From the NCBI GenBank assembly GCA_900472605.1, contig UCJD01000035.1, positions 695-64,694 on the forward strand: DNA of 64,000 nt, given 5' to 3'. Of the stretch, positions 8,970 to 17,287 are shown one piece after another. How positions within the stretch are numbered: the stretch's first letter is position 1; every line of letters starts with the position of its first letter. The DNA comes from Hyphomicrobiales bacterium. GTDB lineage: Bacteria; Pseudomonadota; Alphaproteobacteria; Rhizobiales; Rhizobiaceae. The notes beneath the pieces were generated by a model that saw nothing but the letters and a program-made list of their open reading frames with translations, was not told the DNA's origin and ran no database searches. The translations under genes and the position numbers were made by a program.

Positions 8970-9158
8970 GTATCTGCCTCGTTCAAGCTTTGGAGGGACA
9001 TGCGTCCCGGGTGGGTGATATAAAATCCCGAGCGCTATAGCATTGTGCGCTTGCGGTGCAAAGCCGCAGGCAGGGCAGAATCTCTTGTTTTTGCGGCATT
9101 GCCAAGACACGGAAAATGGCTAGTCTCCGCGCGAAACCATTGCCTCGGACATTTGATC

Positions 9159-9689
9159 ATGAAGACGATTTCGCTTGCCTTTGCCGCTCTGCTCGGCCTC
9201 ACCGCCACGGTATTCGCCGCTGACGCGACGGCGCCGGTGAAGGAGATCATGGAGGCAACGACAAAGAACTGGTCGGGCGCCGACGAGGACTGGCAGGATA
9301 TCTTCGACGACAGCAGGCTGACGCGGATCTACAGTAAGGATTTCGTCACCAAGTATCGCGCCGCCATGCAGAATCCGGCAGCCGACGAGGATGGTGTGTC
9401 GCCGTTCGATTACGATGTGATCGTCAACGGCGAGGATGCCTGCCCGCTGCAGGACATGACCTATACGCCGAAGCCCGGTGAAAACGGCGCGACGGAAGTG
9501 GTGGTCACCTTCAAGAAGCAGACCTGCATGGACGGGATCGAAGACAAGCAGGCGCTGACCACCGTGCGGTTCGAGGTGCTGGAAGAGGGCGGCAAGCCTG
9601 TCGTCGACGACGTGTTTACCGAAGGCGATCCCGGCCAGCCGGCAAACTCGCTGAAGAACACGATGGTGCAGATCGCCAAGGGGCAGTGA
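9159..9689 (+). CDS. exported protein of unknown function
   Basis: 176 residues beginning with a clear Sec signal peptide (MKTISLAFAALLGLTATVFA, likely cut after AADA or nearby). The mature part is acidic, has two cysteines (GEDACPLQD and KKQTCMDG) that could form a disulfide, and shows no catalytic motif I recognise. It somewhat resembles the small periplasmic DUF3828-type proteins, but I am not sure. It is divergent from icd, with about 190 bases between the starts that must hold both promoters. Confidence 0.7.
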   Translation: MKTISLAFAALLGLTATVFAADATAPVKEIMEATTKNWSGADEDWQDIFDDSRLTRIYSKDFVTKYRAAMQNPAADEDGVSPFDYDVIVNGEDACPLQDMTYTPKPGENGATEVVVTFKKQTCMDGIEDKQALTTVRFEVLEEGGKPVVDDVFTEGDPGQPANSLKNTMVQIAKGQ

Positions 9690-9802
9690 TGCGCTGCCGG
9701 CGGCGCGTTTTGGTGGCTTGTTGGCAAGATTGATTTGCATTTGGTCTCGGTGACGATATGTGAGCGCTGAAACACCATTCCTGCGCTCCGGGGCCGAACT
9801 GC

Positions 9803-11770
9803 TTGTTTTCCGGTTTTGATTTCCGAGATTGGCTGCTTGCCAACGATCCGGCGCTCTCGCGGCTGAGAATGGCGCTGCGCGTGACGTTGTCTGTGGCGCT
9901 GTCGTTCGGTGTCCTGTTGGCAATCCATTCCCTGCTGTTTCCTCTGCCAACGGCATCCTACGGGCTTGGGATCGTGCTGGCGATAGAGGGTGGGGTCGCG
10001 GTGCGCGACAAGGGCGGCGGCCGGCAGCTGGTGACCCGGCTGTTGGGTTGCGCGGCCAGCCTTGTCGTCGTCGTCATTGCAGCCGGCCTAGAAGGACACC
10101 GGCTGATCTCCGACGCCGCATTTCTCCTGATCATCTTTCTTGCGGCTTCCGCACGGGTTTTCGGGCCGCGAGGCCATGCGATCGGCATGTTCGCGTTCAT
10201 GTCATATTTTCTGGGTGCGTATTTCCAGCCACCGCTTGCCGAGCTGCCCTTCGTGGCGATCGGTCCCATCGTCTCGTCCCTGATCGCGCACGCGGTGCGT
10301 TCCGTCGTGCTGCCTGACGACTGGCGGCGCGACCTGTTGCGGTCGCTTGAAAGCGTGCAGGGGCGGATCAACCAGATCCTGTTCAAGATCGCAGCACTTG
10401 CCGCGGTGGGGCGGGTTTCGGATGCGGACCGGCAGGAGCTCAATCAGCTGGAAGAGCGGCTGAAAGAGGTGGTGCTGATGGCCGAGAGCTTCATTCCAAG
10501 ACCTCCAAGCGGCGTTTTCGATCCGGGTACCGAGCCGGCGGGAGAGCTCGCGATCCGTCTGTTCGACGCGCATCTGGCGGCAGAGGGGGCGATCATGCTG
10601 TGCTCGCAATCGCTTCCGCCTTTCGAGCTGGTGCATCGGATCATCGAGGGACATGTCGCGCGTTCGCCCGAGGAAGGTGACGAAGGCTCCTCCGCCGAGG
10701 CGACACGCGCGCTGATCAGGCTCGGCAACGCGCGGGCGCAGCTCGTCGAGACGATCGACGAGGGCAAGCGGACCAGCTTCGCCGATATCGCCGCTGTCGC
10801 CGAGGCGCCGGTTCAAACGTCGCTTCCGGATTTCTCATTGAGCAACCCGCTCATGCGTTCGGCGCTGCAGATTACCGTCGCATCGGCGATCGCCATGACG
10901 CTGGGTCTCGGTCTGTCGCGCGAGCGGTGGTTCTGGGCTGTGCTTGCGTCCTTCCTGGTGTTCACCAATACCAATTCGCGCGGGGATACCGCGATGAAGG
11001 CGCTGCAGCGGTCGGTGGGGACGCTGTTCGGGATCGGTATCGGGCTTCTGCTTGCGACGCTGCTTAGCGGCCATCTGCTGCCGGCGCTCGTGCTCACCTG
11101 CGTCTCCATTTTCCTCGCCTTCTATTTCCTCCAGACAAGCTACGCGACGATGACGTTCTTCGTGTCGATCGCGCTTTGCCTGGTTTACGGCATGATCGGA
11201 TCGTTGACGCTCGATCTGCTGCTGCTGCGCGTCGAGGAAACGGCGCTCGGGGCGGCGGTGGGCACGCTGGTCGCTTTCGTCGTCTTTCCCGCCCGCACCC
11301 GAGGGGCGCTCGACCTTGTCCTCGACAAATGGTTCGCGGCGCTGGATGCACTGCTGAAGGCAGCTTTAGCCGGCGAGCCGCGGCACCGGCTCATCGGCCT
11401 GTCGCAGACACTGGATGCCGCCTACAAGGATTTGGCGACTGCTGCGCGGCCGCTCGGCTCGTCATGGTCCGTTGTCACCAGGCCGGGACAGGTCAGGCAG
11501 ACGCTGGCAATCTTCCTGGCCGCCACCTATTGGGCGCGGATGATGGCGAAGAACCGGGAGGCGTCGATCACCAACGACGACGCCCGCCAGCTGATCGATG
11601 CCTGCCTCGCCCGCGTTGCTTCGGCATCGGCGCGGCGCTCGGAATGTTTCTTCGTCGATCGCAAGGTCCCCGTATCGAGCGTGCGCCACCATCCGCACGC
11701 CAGCAGGGGGTGGCGGCAGGGACTTGAGATGATCGGCCTGACGCTTGAACGGCTGTATCCGGACGCATAA
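9803..11770 (+). CDS. FUSC-family inner-membrane protein (possible aromatic acid or efflux transporter)
   Basis: 655 residues. Two blocks of about five to six hydrophobic helices (residues about 25-165 and 350-490), each followed by a cytoplasmic helical region, give the FUSC/YccS-AaeB-like architecture. The second block has RSALQITVASAIAMTLGLGL and RWFWAVLASFLVFTNTNSRGD. The first codon at 9803 is TTG; the first in-frame ATG is at 9869 (MALRVTLSVALSFG), and the intervening residues FDFRDWLLANDPALSRLR look genuinely coding, so a non-ATG start is favoured. Substrate unknown. Confidence 0.78.
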   Translation: MFSGFDFRDWLLANDPALSRLRMALRVTLSVALSFGVLLAIHSLLFPLPTASYGLGIVLAIEGGVAVRDKGGGRQLVTRLLGCAASLVVVVIAAGLEGHRLISDAAFLLIIFLAASARVFGPRGHAIGMFAFMSYFLGAYFQPPLAELPFVAIGPIVSSLIAHAVRSVVLPDDWRRDLLRSLESVQGRINQILFKIAALAAVGRVSDADRQELNQLEERLKEVVLMAESFIPRPPSGVFDPGTEPAGELAIRLFDAHLAAEGAIMLCSQSLPPFELVHRIIEGHVARSPEEGDEGSSAEATRALIRLGNARAQLVETIDEGKRTSFADIAAVAEAPVQTSLPDFSLSNPLMRSALQITVASAIAMTLGLGLSRERWFWAVLASFLVFTNTNSRGDTAMKALQRSVGTLFGIGIGLLLATLLSGHLLPALVLTCVSIFLAFYFLQTSYATMTFFVSIALCLVYGMIGSLTLDLLLLRVEETALGAAVGTLVAFVVFPARTRGALDLVLDKWFAALDALLKAALAGEPRHRLIGLSQTLDAAYKDLATAARPLGSSWSVVTRPGQVRQTLAIFLAATYWARMMAKNREASITNDDARQLIDACLARVASASARRSECFFVDRKVPVSSVRHHPHASRGWRQGLEMIGLTLERLYPDA

Positions 11771-11811
11771 CGTGGTGTAGAGGCTCACCGCACCGGGAGC
11801 CGACGGCCTGT

Positions 11812-11840
11812 TTGTGCTGGTCAGAGATTTGTCTTACAAT
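11812..11840 (+). promoter_or_regulatory. probable promoter of the ParD/ParE-like operon
   Basis: TTGTGC (11812-11817) and TACAAT (11835-11840) are spaced by 17 bases. The predicted transcription start falls on the palindrome at 11846-11859. Confidence 0.5.
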
Positions 11841-11845
11841 GTCTT

Positions 11846-11859
11846 GCTAAACGTTTAGC
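11846..11859. promoter_or_regulatory. perfect 14-bp palindrome, probable TA autoregulatory operator
   Basis: GCTAAACGTTTAGC is self-complementary over all 14 bases. It lies directly after the -10 element and about 20 bases upstream of the antitoxin start, where a ribbon-helix-helix antitoxin would be expected to bind and repress its own operon. Confidence 0.6.
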
Positions 11860-11877
11860 TTGAGGCAGGAGACGATG

Positions 11878-12138
11878 ATGACGAAAGCGAACATGTCCGA
11901 ATCCGTCACGCTTCGTATTCCCAGCGAGGTGCTCTCGGATATTCAAGCAATTGCCGATGCAACCGACCGATCCAGAAGCTACATCATCGTTCGCGCGCTG
12001 AGGACCTATCTCATGAACGAAGGCGCGGACATTTTCGCCGCGATCAAGGGGCGAGAGCAGATCGCATCGGGCGAATATGAAGACCTCGACGATGTGATCG
12101 CCGAAATGGACAAGATCATCGCCGGGAAGGTCGCATGA
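11878..12138 (+). CDS. ribbon-helix-helix antitoxin (ParD/CopG-like)
   Basis: 86 residues. The N-terminal ESVTLRIPSEVLSDIQAIAD is a ribbon-helix-helix strand-helix unit, followed by RSRSYIIVRALRTYLMNE, the second helix. The acidic C-terminus (GEYEDLDDVIAEMDKII) is the usual toxin-binding tail. The start at 11878 lies six bases after GGAG; ATG 11875 is adjacent. The stop codon overlaps the toxin start (ATGA at 12135-12138), implying translational coupling. A palindrome upstream suggests autoregulation. Confidence 0.85.
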   Translation: MTKANMSESVTLRIPSEVLSDIQAIADATDRSRSYIIVRALRTYLMNEGADIFAAIKGREQIASGEYEDLDDVIAEMDKIIAGKVA

Positions 12139-12485
12139 TCCCTGTCCGGCTTTCTAGGGATGCGGCCAATTATGTCCGTAAAGAAGCCGAATACCTGCGC
12201 CACCATAGTCCGGCCGCCGCCCGCAAATTTTCGCAGGCGGTGAAGGAGGCGAGGGAATTGCTTCGCACCTTTCCGCAGGTCGGAAACCACATGCATGGCC
12301 TGCAGATATCGGGCAACCGAACACTGGTGGTCGGCGATTACCTGCTCGACTATTCCTACGACTACCTGCTCGACTATTCCTACGACGGCGAAGCAATCGA
12401 GGTCACGTCCATCCGCCATGGCCGCACCGTCGCACAGACTCCTGATCTTGAGCTCGATGCCGGCCTTGATGACGACGAGGAATGA
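12135..12485 (+). CDS. RelE/ParE-family toxin with an 8-residue internal tandem duplication
   Basis: 116 residues with the ParE fold pattern: an N-terminal strand (IPVRLSRDAANYVR), two helices (EAEYLRHHSPAAARKFSQAVKEARELLRTF in two parts), then beta strands ending in EVTSIRHGR, the segment conserved near the C-terminus of this family. Residues 69-76 (YLLDYSYD) are repeated exactly as residues 77-84, coded by a perfect 24-bp tandem duplication. The repeat sits in the middle of the central sheet, so the protein may be inactive or altered, although the reading frame is kept. It overlaps the antitoxin gene by four bases. Confidence 0.85.
   Translation: MIPVRLSRDAANYVRKEAEYLRHHSPAAARKFSQAVKEARELLRTFPQVGNHMHGLQISGNRTLVVGDYLLDYSYDYLLDYSYDGEAIEVTSIRHGRTVAQTPDLELDAGLDDDEE
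12339..12386 (+). repeat. perfect 24-bp tandem duplication inside the ParE-like toxin gene
   Basis: Positions 12339-12362 and 12363-12386 are identical base for base. The length is a multiple of three, so eight codons are inserted without a frameshift. Exact identity at third positions points to a recent event. Confidence 0.95.
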
Positions 12486-12563
12486 GGTGCGCAACACCGC
12501 ATAAGCCTTGCCGTTTCAGCCGGTCTTGGCTATTTCCGCGCCTAGCAAAAGGATTTTGACTTC

Positions 12564-13394
12564 ATGGCAGGCACGAATAGCGAGCGTCTTCTTCTGACGG
12601 AAGGTCCCGTCATCATTCTGGTCGAACCGCAGATGGGCGAAAACATCGGGATGGTGGCGCGCGCCATGGCGAATTTCGGCCTCTCGGAACTGCGCCTCGT
12701 CAATCCGCGCGACGGATGGCCGAACGAGAAGGCGCAGGCCGCCGCCTCCAAGGCCGATCACGTCATCGACGGCACCAAGGTGTTCGACACGCTGGAAGGG
12801 GCGGTCGCCGATCTCAACTTCGTCTATGCGACGACGGCGCGCGAGCGCGACGGCTTCAAGCCGGTGCGCTCTCCAGTCGTTGCGGCGCAGACGCTGAGGG
12901 CGCGGTTTACGGCGGGCGAGGGCACCGGCATCCTCTTCGGGCGCGAGCGATGGGGCCTCTCGAACGAAGAGGTGGCGCTGGCCGACGAGATCGTGACCTT
13001 CCCCGTCAACCCCGCCTTCGCCTCGCTCAACATAGCGCAGGCCGTGCTCTTGATGTCCTACGAGTGGATGAAATCGGGCATGGAGGATCTCGGCAGCGTT
13101 CCCTTCCAGGCGACGGAGCAGACGCAATCGACGAAGGAACAATTGCACGGGCTCTACGACCAGTTGGAAGAGGCTTTGGACTCGCGCAATTATTTCCATC
13201 CGCCCGCGAAAAAGCCGAAAATGGTCGACAATCTGCGCGCAGTCCTTTCCCGCCGCGCCTTCACGGAGCAGGAAATCAGCGTGATGCGCGGCGTGATCTC
13301 CTCCCTCGACCGGTTCTCGCGGCAATATCCGCGCGGAAGCCGGGCGCCCCAAGATGTCAAGGAACTACCTGAAGATGACAGCAGCGACGCATGA
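12564..13394 (+). CDS. trmJ: tRNA (cytidine/uridine-2'-O)-methyltransferase TrmJ
   Basis: 276 residues of the SPOUT (SpoU/TrmH) superfamily, acting on position 32 of tRNAs. Motif 1 is VIILVEPQMGENIGMVARAM near residues 16-35. Motif 2 is GILFGRERWGLSNEEVALAD, and motif 3 is VNPAFASLNIAQAVLLMSYE; these form the knotted S-adenosylmethionine site. The C-terminal extension of about 100 residues is that of TrmJ rather than of TrmL. The 3' end overlaps murI by 20 bases. TrmJ and TtcA, which modify the same tRNA position, are about 8 kb apart here. Confidence 0.88.
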   Translation: MAGTNSERLLLTEGPVIILVEPQMGENIGMVARAMANFGLSELRLVNPRDGWPNEKAQAAASKADHVIDGTKVFDTLEGAVADLNFVYATTARERDGFKPVRSPVVAAQTLRARFTAGEGTGILFGRERWGLSNEEVALADEIVTFPVNPAFASLNIAQAVLLMSYEWMKSGMEDLGSVPFQATEQTQSTKEQLHGLYDQLEEALDSRNYFHPPAKKPKMVDNLRAVLSRRAFTEQEISVMRGVISSLDRFSRQYPRGSRAPQDVKELPEDDSSDA

Positions 13395-14178
13395 GCTGAA
13401 GCCCGTCCTGGTCTTCGATTCGGGGATTGGCGGGTTGACGGTGCTGCGCGAGGCGCGTGTGCTGATGCCCGAGCGCGGTTTCATCTATGTCGCTGACGAT
13501 GCCGGCTTTCCCTATGGTGGATGGGAGGAGCAGGCGCTGAAGGAGCGGATCATCGACCTGTTCGCCAAGCTTCTCGTCGAGCACGATCCCGAAGTCTGCA
13601 TCATCGCCTGCAACACGGCATTCACGCTCGTCGGCGCCGATCTCAGGGCGGCGTTCGCTGAAATGACCTTCGTCGGTACCGTGCCGGCGATCAAGCCGGC
13701 GGCGGAGCGGACACGCTCGGGGCTGGTCTCGGTGCTGGCAACGCCGGGGACCGTGAAGCGCGCCTATACGCGCGATCTCATCCAGTCCTTTGCGCAGCAG
13801 TGCCATGTTCGCCTCGTTGGCTCCGAGAACCTCGCCCGCATGGCGGAGGCCTATATTCGCGGCGACACGCTGTCTGACGAGGCGGTCATGGGCGAGATCG
13901 CCCAGTGTTTCGTCGAGAAGGACGGCAGGAAGACCGATATCGTCGTGCTCGCCTGCACGCACTATCCGTTCATGGCCAACATCTTCCGGAGGTTGGCGCC
14001 GTGGCCGGTCGATTGGCTGGATCCGGCCGAGGCCATTGCCCGGCGGGCGCGCAGCCTTGTTCCCGAAGTGGCCGACGCCGTTCATCCCGACAATTTCGAT
14101 TTTGCCGTTTTCACCTCTGGCAATCCGGATTTTTCGACGAAACGGCTGATGCAGGGGTTCGGTCTCACCGTCAGGTGA
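13375..14178 (+). CDS. murI: glutamate racemase
   Basis: 267 residues. MurI makes D-glutamate for peptidoglycan. The two catalytic cysteines are present in their usual contexts: IIACNTAF (Cys near residue 79) and VLACTHYPF (Cys near residue 194). The N-terminal VFDSGIGGLTVLREARVLMP carries the conserved Asp-Ser pair. The start at ATG 13375 (MTAATHELKP) is chosen as closest to the family start; ATG 13354 would add seven residues and a 41-base overlap with trmJ. Expression is probably coupled to trmJ. Confidence 0.94.
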   Translation: MTAATHELKPVLVFDSGIGGLTVLREARVLMPERGFIYVADDAGFPYGGWEEQALKERIIDLFAKLLVEHDPEVCIIACNTAFTLVGADLRAAFAEMTFVGTVPAIKPAAERTRSGLVSVLATPGTVKRAYTRDLIQSFAQQCHVRLVGSENLARMAEAYIRGDTLSDEAVMGEIAQCFVEKDGRKTDIVVLACTHYPFMANIFRRLAPWPVDWLDPAEAIARRARSLVPEVADAVHPDNFDFAVFTSGNPDFSTKRLMQGFGLTVR

Positions 14179-14313
14179 TACGCTTTTGCAACGCCCGACA
14201 CTTCCCGCGTCTTTCGTGCGGCAACCGCTTTTCTTTGCGAGGTCGATATCGCAAGTTCGACGACAGGGAATCGTCCGCAGTGCTTCGCGCACTGGCGGGC
14301 AGGGGAATGCTCG

Positions 14314-15489
14314 ATGCCGTTTCAAAGACTTGTCATGCTGATCTTCTTCCTGCAGCCGATCGCCTTCGGCAGCTGGCTGCCGCGCATTCCCGATGTGCAG
14401 GCGAAGCTCGGCATGGGGCCGGCAGATCTTGCCATCGTGCTCCTGGGCCTGCCCATCGGCACCTTGATGACCTTGCCCTTCGCCGGGCGGCTGGTGGCGC
14501 GGATCGGCGGGCGCGCTACCATCATCTACGGCTTTGTGGCATTTCTCGCCGTGGTGTCGCTTCCGGCTTTCGCCGGCAGCATGACGGCACTGTTCTTCGC
14601 CCTGATGCTTCTCGGCGTCACGCTGTCGACACTGGAGCTTGGCCTGAATGTCGAGGCGGATCGTGCCGAAAAGACCACGGGCCTTGTCATCATGAGCCGT
14701 TGCCATGGGTTCTGGAGCCTCGGCATCATGGTCGGCAGCCTTCTCGGGGTGGGCGCTGCGGCGTTGCATCTGCCGGCGAACTGGTCGATCGCTTTGATCG
14801 CGCTGCTGGTGCTGCCGATCGCGCTCCTCGTCAGCGTGCGACTGCCGCTCGGCCCCGATCCGGCGGCCGAGACATCGCATGAGCAAGGCGCGCCGTTCAA
14901 GCTGCCGAGTGCGGCACTTCTCGGCATCTGCGCGTTCACCTTCGGTATCACCATGACCGAGGGTGCGATCGCCGACTGGTCGGCGGTCTATCTGCGCGAC
15001 GTGCTGTTTGCGACGGGCGCGCTGACCGGTCTCGGCTACTCCGTCTTCGCCTGCCTCGTGGCAACAGGACGTTTCGGCGGCGATTACATGAAGAGCCGCT
15101 TCGGCGCGGTGGCGATCGCGCGGGCCTGCGGCTGTGCGTCGCTGACGGGCATGGTGATCGTGCTCCTGGCGCCGAACACGGCGGTGGCGTTGATCGGTTT
15201 CGCGGCGATCGGCGTCGGTGTCTCCGTTGGGTTCCCGCTGGCTGTCACGGCATCCGCCAGCCTGACGGACCGGCCGGCAGCATCGAGCGTCGCCATCCTG
15301 ACCTTCATCGCCTTGAGCGGTTTCCTCGTTGGACCGCCTGCGATCGGCTTCGTCGCCGAGGCGTTCGGCCTGCGGGTAGGGCTGGGTATTCTGCTCATTC
15401 CGCTTGCGATCAGCCTGCTCTTTACCCGGATGCTGATACCGAGCGCCGACGGCCAACCATCCACTGTCGTGGCGGACAAGGCGGCGTGA
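14314..15489 (+). CDS. major facilitator superfamily transporter (YbjJ-like)
   Basis: 391 residues with about 12 hydrophobic segments. The loop between helices 2 and 3 (PFAGRLVARIGGRATI) is the MFS motif A region. The N-terminus FGSWLPRIPDVQAKLGMGPADLAIVLLGLPIG and the mid-protein EGAIADWSAVYLRD resemble the YbjJ-like carriers, whose substrates are mostly unknown. It is preceded by 135 non-coding bases after murI, where I see no strong signal. Confidence 0.85.
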   Translation: MPFQRLVMLIFFLQPIAFGSWLPRIPDVQAKLGMGPADLAIVLLGLPIGTLMTLPFAGRLVARIGGRATIIYGFVAFLAVVSLPAFAGSMTALFFALMLLGVTLSTLELGLNVEADRAEKTTGLVIMSRCHGFWSLGIMVGSLLGVGAAALHLPANWSIALIALLVLPIALLVSVRLPLGPDPAAETSHEQGAPFKLPSAALLGICAFTFGITMTEGAIADWSAVYLRDVLFATGALTGLGYSVFACLVATGRFGGDYMKSRFGAVAIARACGCASLTGMVIVLLAPNTAVALIGFAAIGVGVSVGFPLAVTASASLTDRPAASSVAILTFIALSGFLVGPPAIGFVAEAFGLRVGLGILLIPLAISLLFTRMLIPSADGQPSTVVADKAA

Positions 15490-15559
15490 TTCGAAAAGAT
15501 GCGATTGGCTGTGGGTTTTGTTCGGTAGGCCAAGCATTCCGCCACGAATCTGCTAAAGA

Positions 15560-17107
15560 GTGGCGTTGATTTCAGAAGGGGAATGGGACTTGCAGGTTGG
15601 TATCGATATGGGATCGGCGTCGGGAGGCAATCCGGCCACGCTCGATATCGAGGAATTGCTGGCGACCCGTCTCCTCGTTCAGGGCAATTCCGGCTCCGGA
15701 AAGTCGCATCTGTTGCGTCGCCTACTGGAGCAATCCGCGCAGTGGGTGCAACAGGTCATCATCGACCCCGAGGGCGATTTCGTCACGCTGAGCGACAAGT
15801 TTGGCCATGTGGTGGTCGACGGCGAGCGCACCGAGGCGGAACTGGCTGGTATCGCCAACCGTATCCGCCAACACCGCGTCTCCTGCGTTCTCACGCTCGA
15901 AGGGCTTGAGGTCGAGCAGCAGATGCGCGCCGCTGCGGCCTTCCTCAACGGCATGTTCGATGCCGATCGTGAGTTCTGGTATCCCGTGCTCGTGGTCGTC
16001 GACGAAGCACAGATGTTCGCGCCGTCGGTCGCCGGCGAAGTCTCCGACGATGCGCGCAAGATGTCGCTCGGCGCAATGACCAACCTGATGTGCCGTGGCC
16101 GAAAGCGCGGTCTCGCGGGCGTCATCGCCACGCAGCGCCTGGCGAAGCTCGCCAAGAACGTCGCCGCCGAAGCCTCTAATTTCCTGATGGGCCGAACTTT
16201 CCTCGACATCGACATGGCGCGCGCCGCCGACCTGCTCGGCATGGACCGGCGTCAGGCAGAAATGTTCCGTGACCTGAAGCGCGGCAATTTCGTGGCGCTC
16301 GGCCCGGCTCTGTCGCGCCGGCCGCTGCCGATCCAGATCGGCAATGTCGAGACCTCGGCGCGTTCGTCGAGCCCCAAGCTGATGCCGCTGCCGGACTCTC
16401 CTCAGGACGTCGAAGACCTGATCTTCACGCCGGATCCGGAAGAATTCCAGCGGCCGATCGTGCGCCGCGCCGCGCCTGCTCCGCGTCCGACCACGGATAT
16501 CCTGGCCGAGCTTTCCCGCTCCGCGCCGGCGGCCACCGCGCCGCAGCCGTCGGAAGGCCGCGCCAGCCAGCCAGAAATGTCGGTGGAAGACCGCGAGGAG
16601 CGCGTGTCGGCTGTCTTGAGCGAAATCCTCGACGATCCGGGCTCGGGCTTCCGTACGGATTCGGTGCTCTATCAGGAGTTCCTCGTGCGACTTCGCATGC
16701 GCCGCGTGCCGGGATCGCCGATGTCGCTGCCGGAGTTCCGCCGCCGCGTCGCCGTATCTCGTTCGGGCGTCGATCCGGTGACCGCCGAGACGGAAGCCTG
16801 GGCGACGGCATTGTCGTTGTCATCAGGCGTGACCGATGATCTTCAGGGCGTCTTCCTGATGCTCGCCAAGGCCGCCGTCTGCGGCGAGCCGTGCCCTTCT
16901 GACGCGCGTATCGCGCGCGCCTATGGCACGCACTCAGCCCGTCGCGCGCGGCGTCTCCTCGGTTATTTCGAGGAGCAGGGGACGGTTGTCGTCCACACCG
17001 ATTTCTCCGGCAAGCGGATCGTTGCTTTCCCTGACATGAACTGTCAGACGGCGCCCGGCGATGCCAATGCGCCCGACGCTGAAGACGTTCAGTCGGCTGC
17101 TGAATAA
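15560..17107 (+). CDS. HerA-like ATP-binding protein (DUF87-type ATPase)
   Basis: 515 residues. The Walker A motif GNSGSGKSHLLRRLLE starts near residue 42, Walker B is PVLVVVDEAQMFAP near residue 145, and an arginine-rich segment MCRGRKRGLAGVIATQR follows, all as in HerA/VirD4-type hexameric ATPases. A proline/alanine-rich linker (about 300-340) leads to a C-terminal region with a possible winged-helix (DARIARAYGTHSARRARRLLGYFEEQG). No NurA-like nuclease gene lies beside it. GTG 15560 is the first start; TTG 15590, with AAGGGG upstream, and ATG 15608 are alternatives. Confidence 0.78.
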   Translation: MALISEGEWDLQVGIDMGSASGGNPATLDIEELLATRLLVQGNSGSGKSHLLRRLLEQSAQWVQQVIIDPEGDFVTLSDKFGHVVVDGERTEAELAGIANRIRQHRVSCVLTLEGLEVEQQMRAAAAFLNGMFDADREFWYPVLVVVDEAQMFAPSVAGEVSDDARKMSLGAMTNLMCRGRKRGLAGVIATQRLAKLAKNVAAEASNFLMGRTFLDIDMARAADLLGMDRRQAEMFRDLKRGNFVALGPALSRRPLPIQIGNVETSARSSSPKLMPLPDSPQDVEDLIFTPDPEEFQRPIVRRAAPAPRPTTDILAELSRSAPAATAPQPSEGRASQPEMSVEDREERVSAVLSEILDDPGSGFRTDSVLYQEFLVRLRMRRVPGSPMSLPEFRRRVAVSRSGVDPVTAETEAWATALSLSSGVTDDLQGVFLMLAKAAVCGEPCPSDARIARAYGTHSARRARRLLGYFEEQGTVVVHTDFSGKRIVAFPDMNCQTAPGDANAPDAEDVQSAAE

Positions 17108-17141
17108 AAGCAGTCACCTTCCATGTTCACATCAGGAGATG

Positions 17142-17162
17142 AAAACCGCCTTGCGGTTTTTG
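17142..17162 (+). terminator. terminator after the HerA-like ATPase gene
   Basis: AAAACCGC (17142-17149) pairs with GCGGTTTT (17153-17160) with a three-base loop and further T residues. Confidence 0.75.
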
Positions 17163-17199
17163 TCGTGTATCGGCATTTCGGTACACGATAAGGTTGCTC

Positions 17200-17231
17200 G
17201 TGTCACATGCCGTTCATCTCAGGGGTAGATA
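17200..17231 (+). promoter_or_regulatory. candidate Pho box and -10 element of phoA
   Basis: TGTCAC at 17201-17206 and GTTCAT at 17212-17217 are spaced by 11 bases, the repeat period of PhoB half-sites; the second copy is degenerate. TAGATA at 17226-17231 lies at the distance where a -10 element would be in a PhoB-activated promoter. No -35 element is obvious, as expected for that class. Confidence 0.35.
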
Positions 17232-17287
17232 ACCCGCATGCCCCTCGTGGGCGCACTTTGACTTTTTGCCCAGAGGAGATGTTGGTC

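Noticed and set aside
13357..15537. Minus-strand open frame of 726 codons opposite murI and the MFS gene
   Set aside because: Arg/His/Gln-rich low-complexity translation without motifs; both plus-strand genes are well supported.
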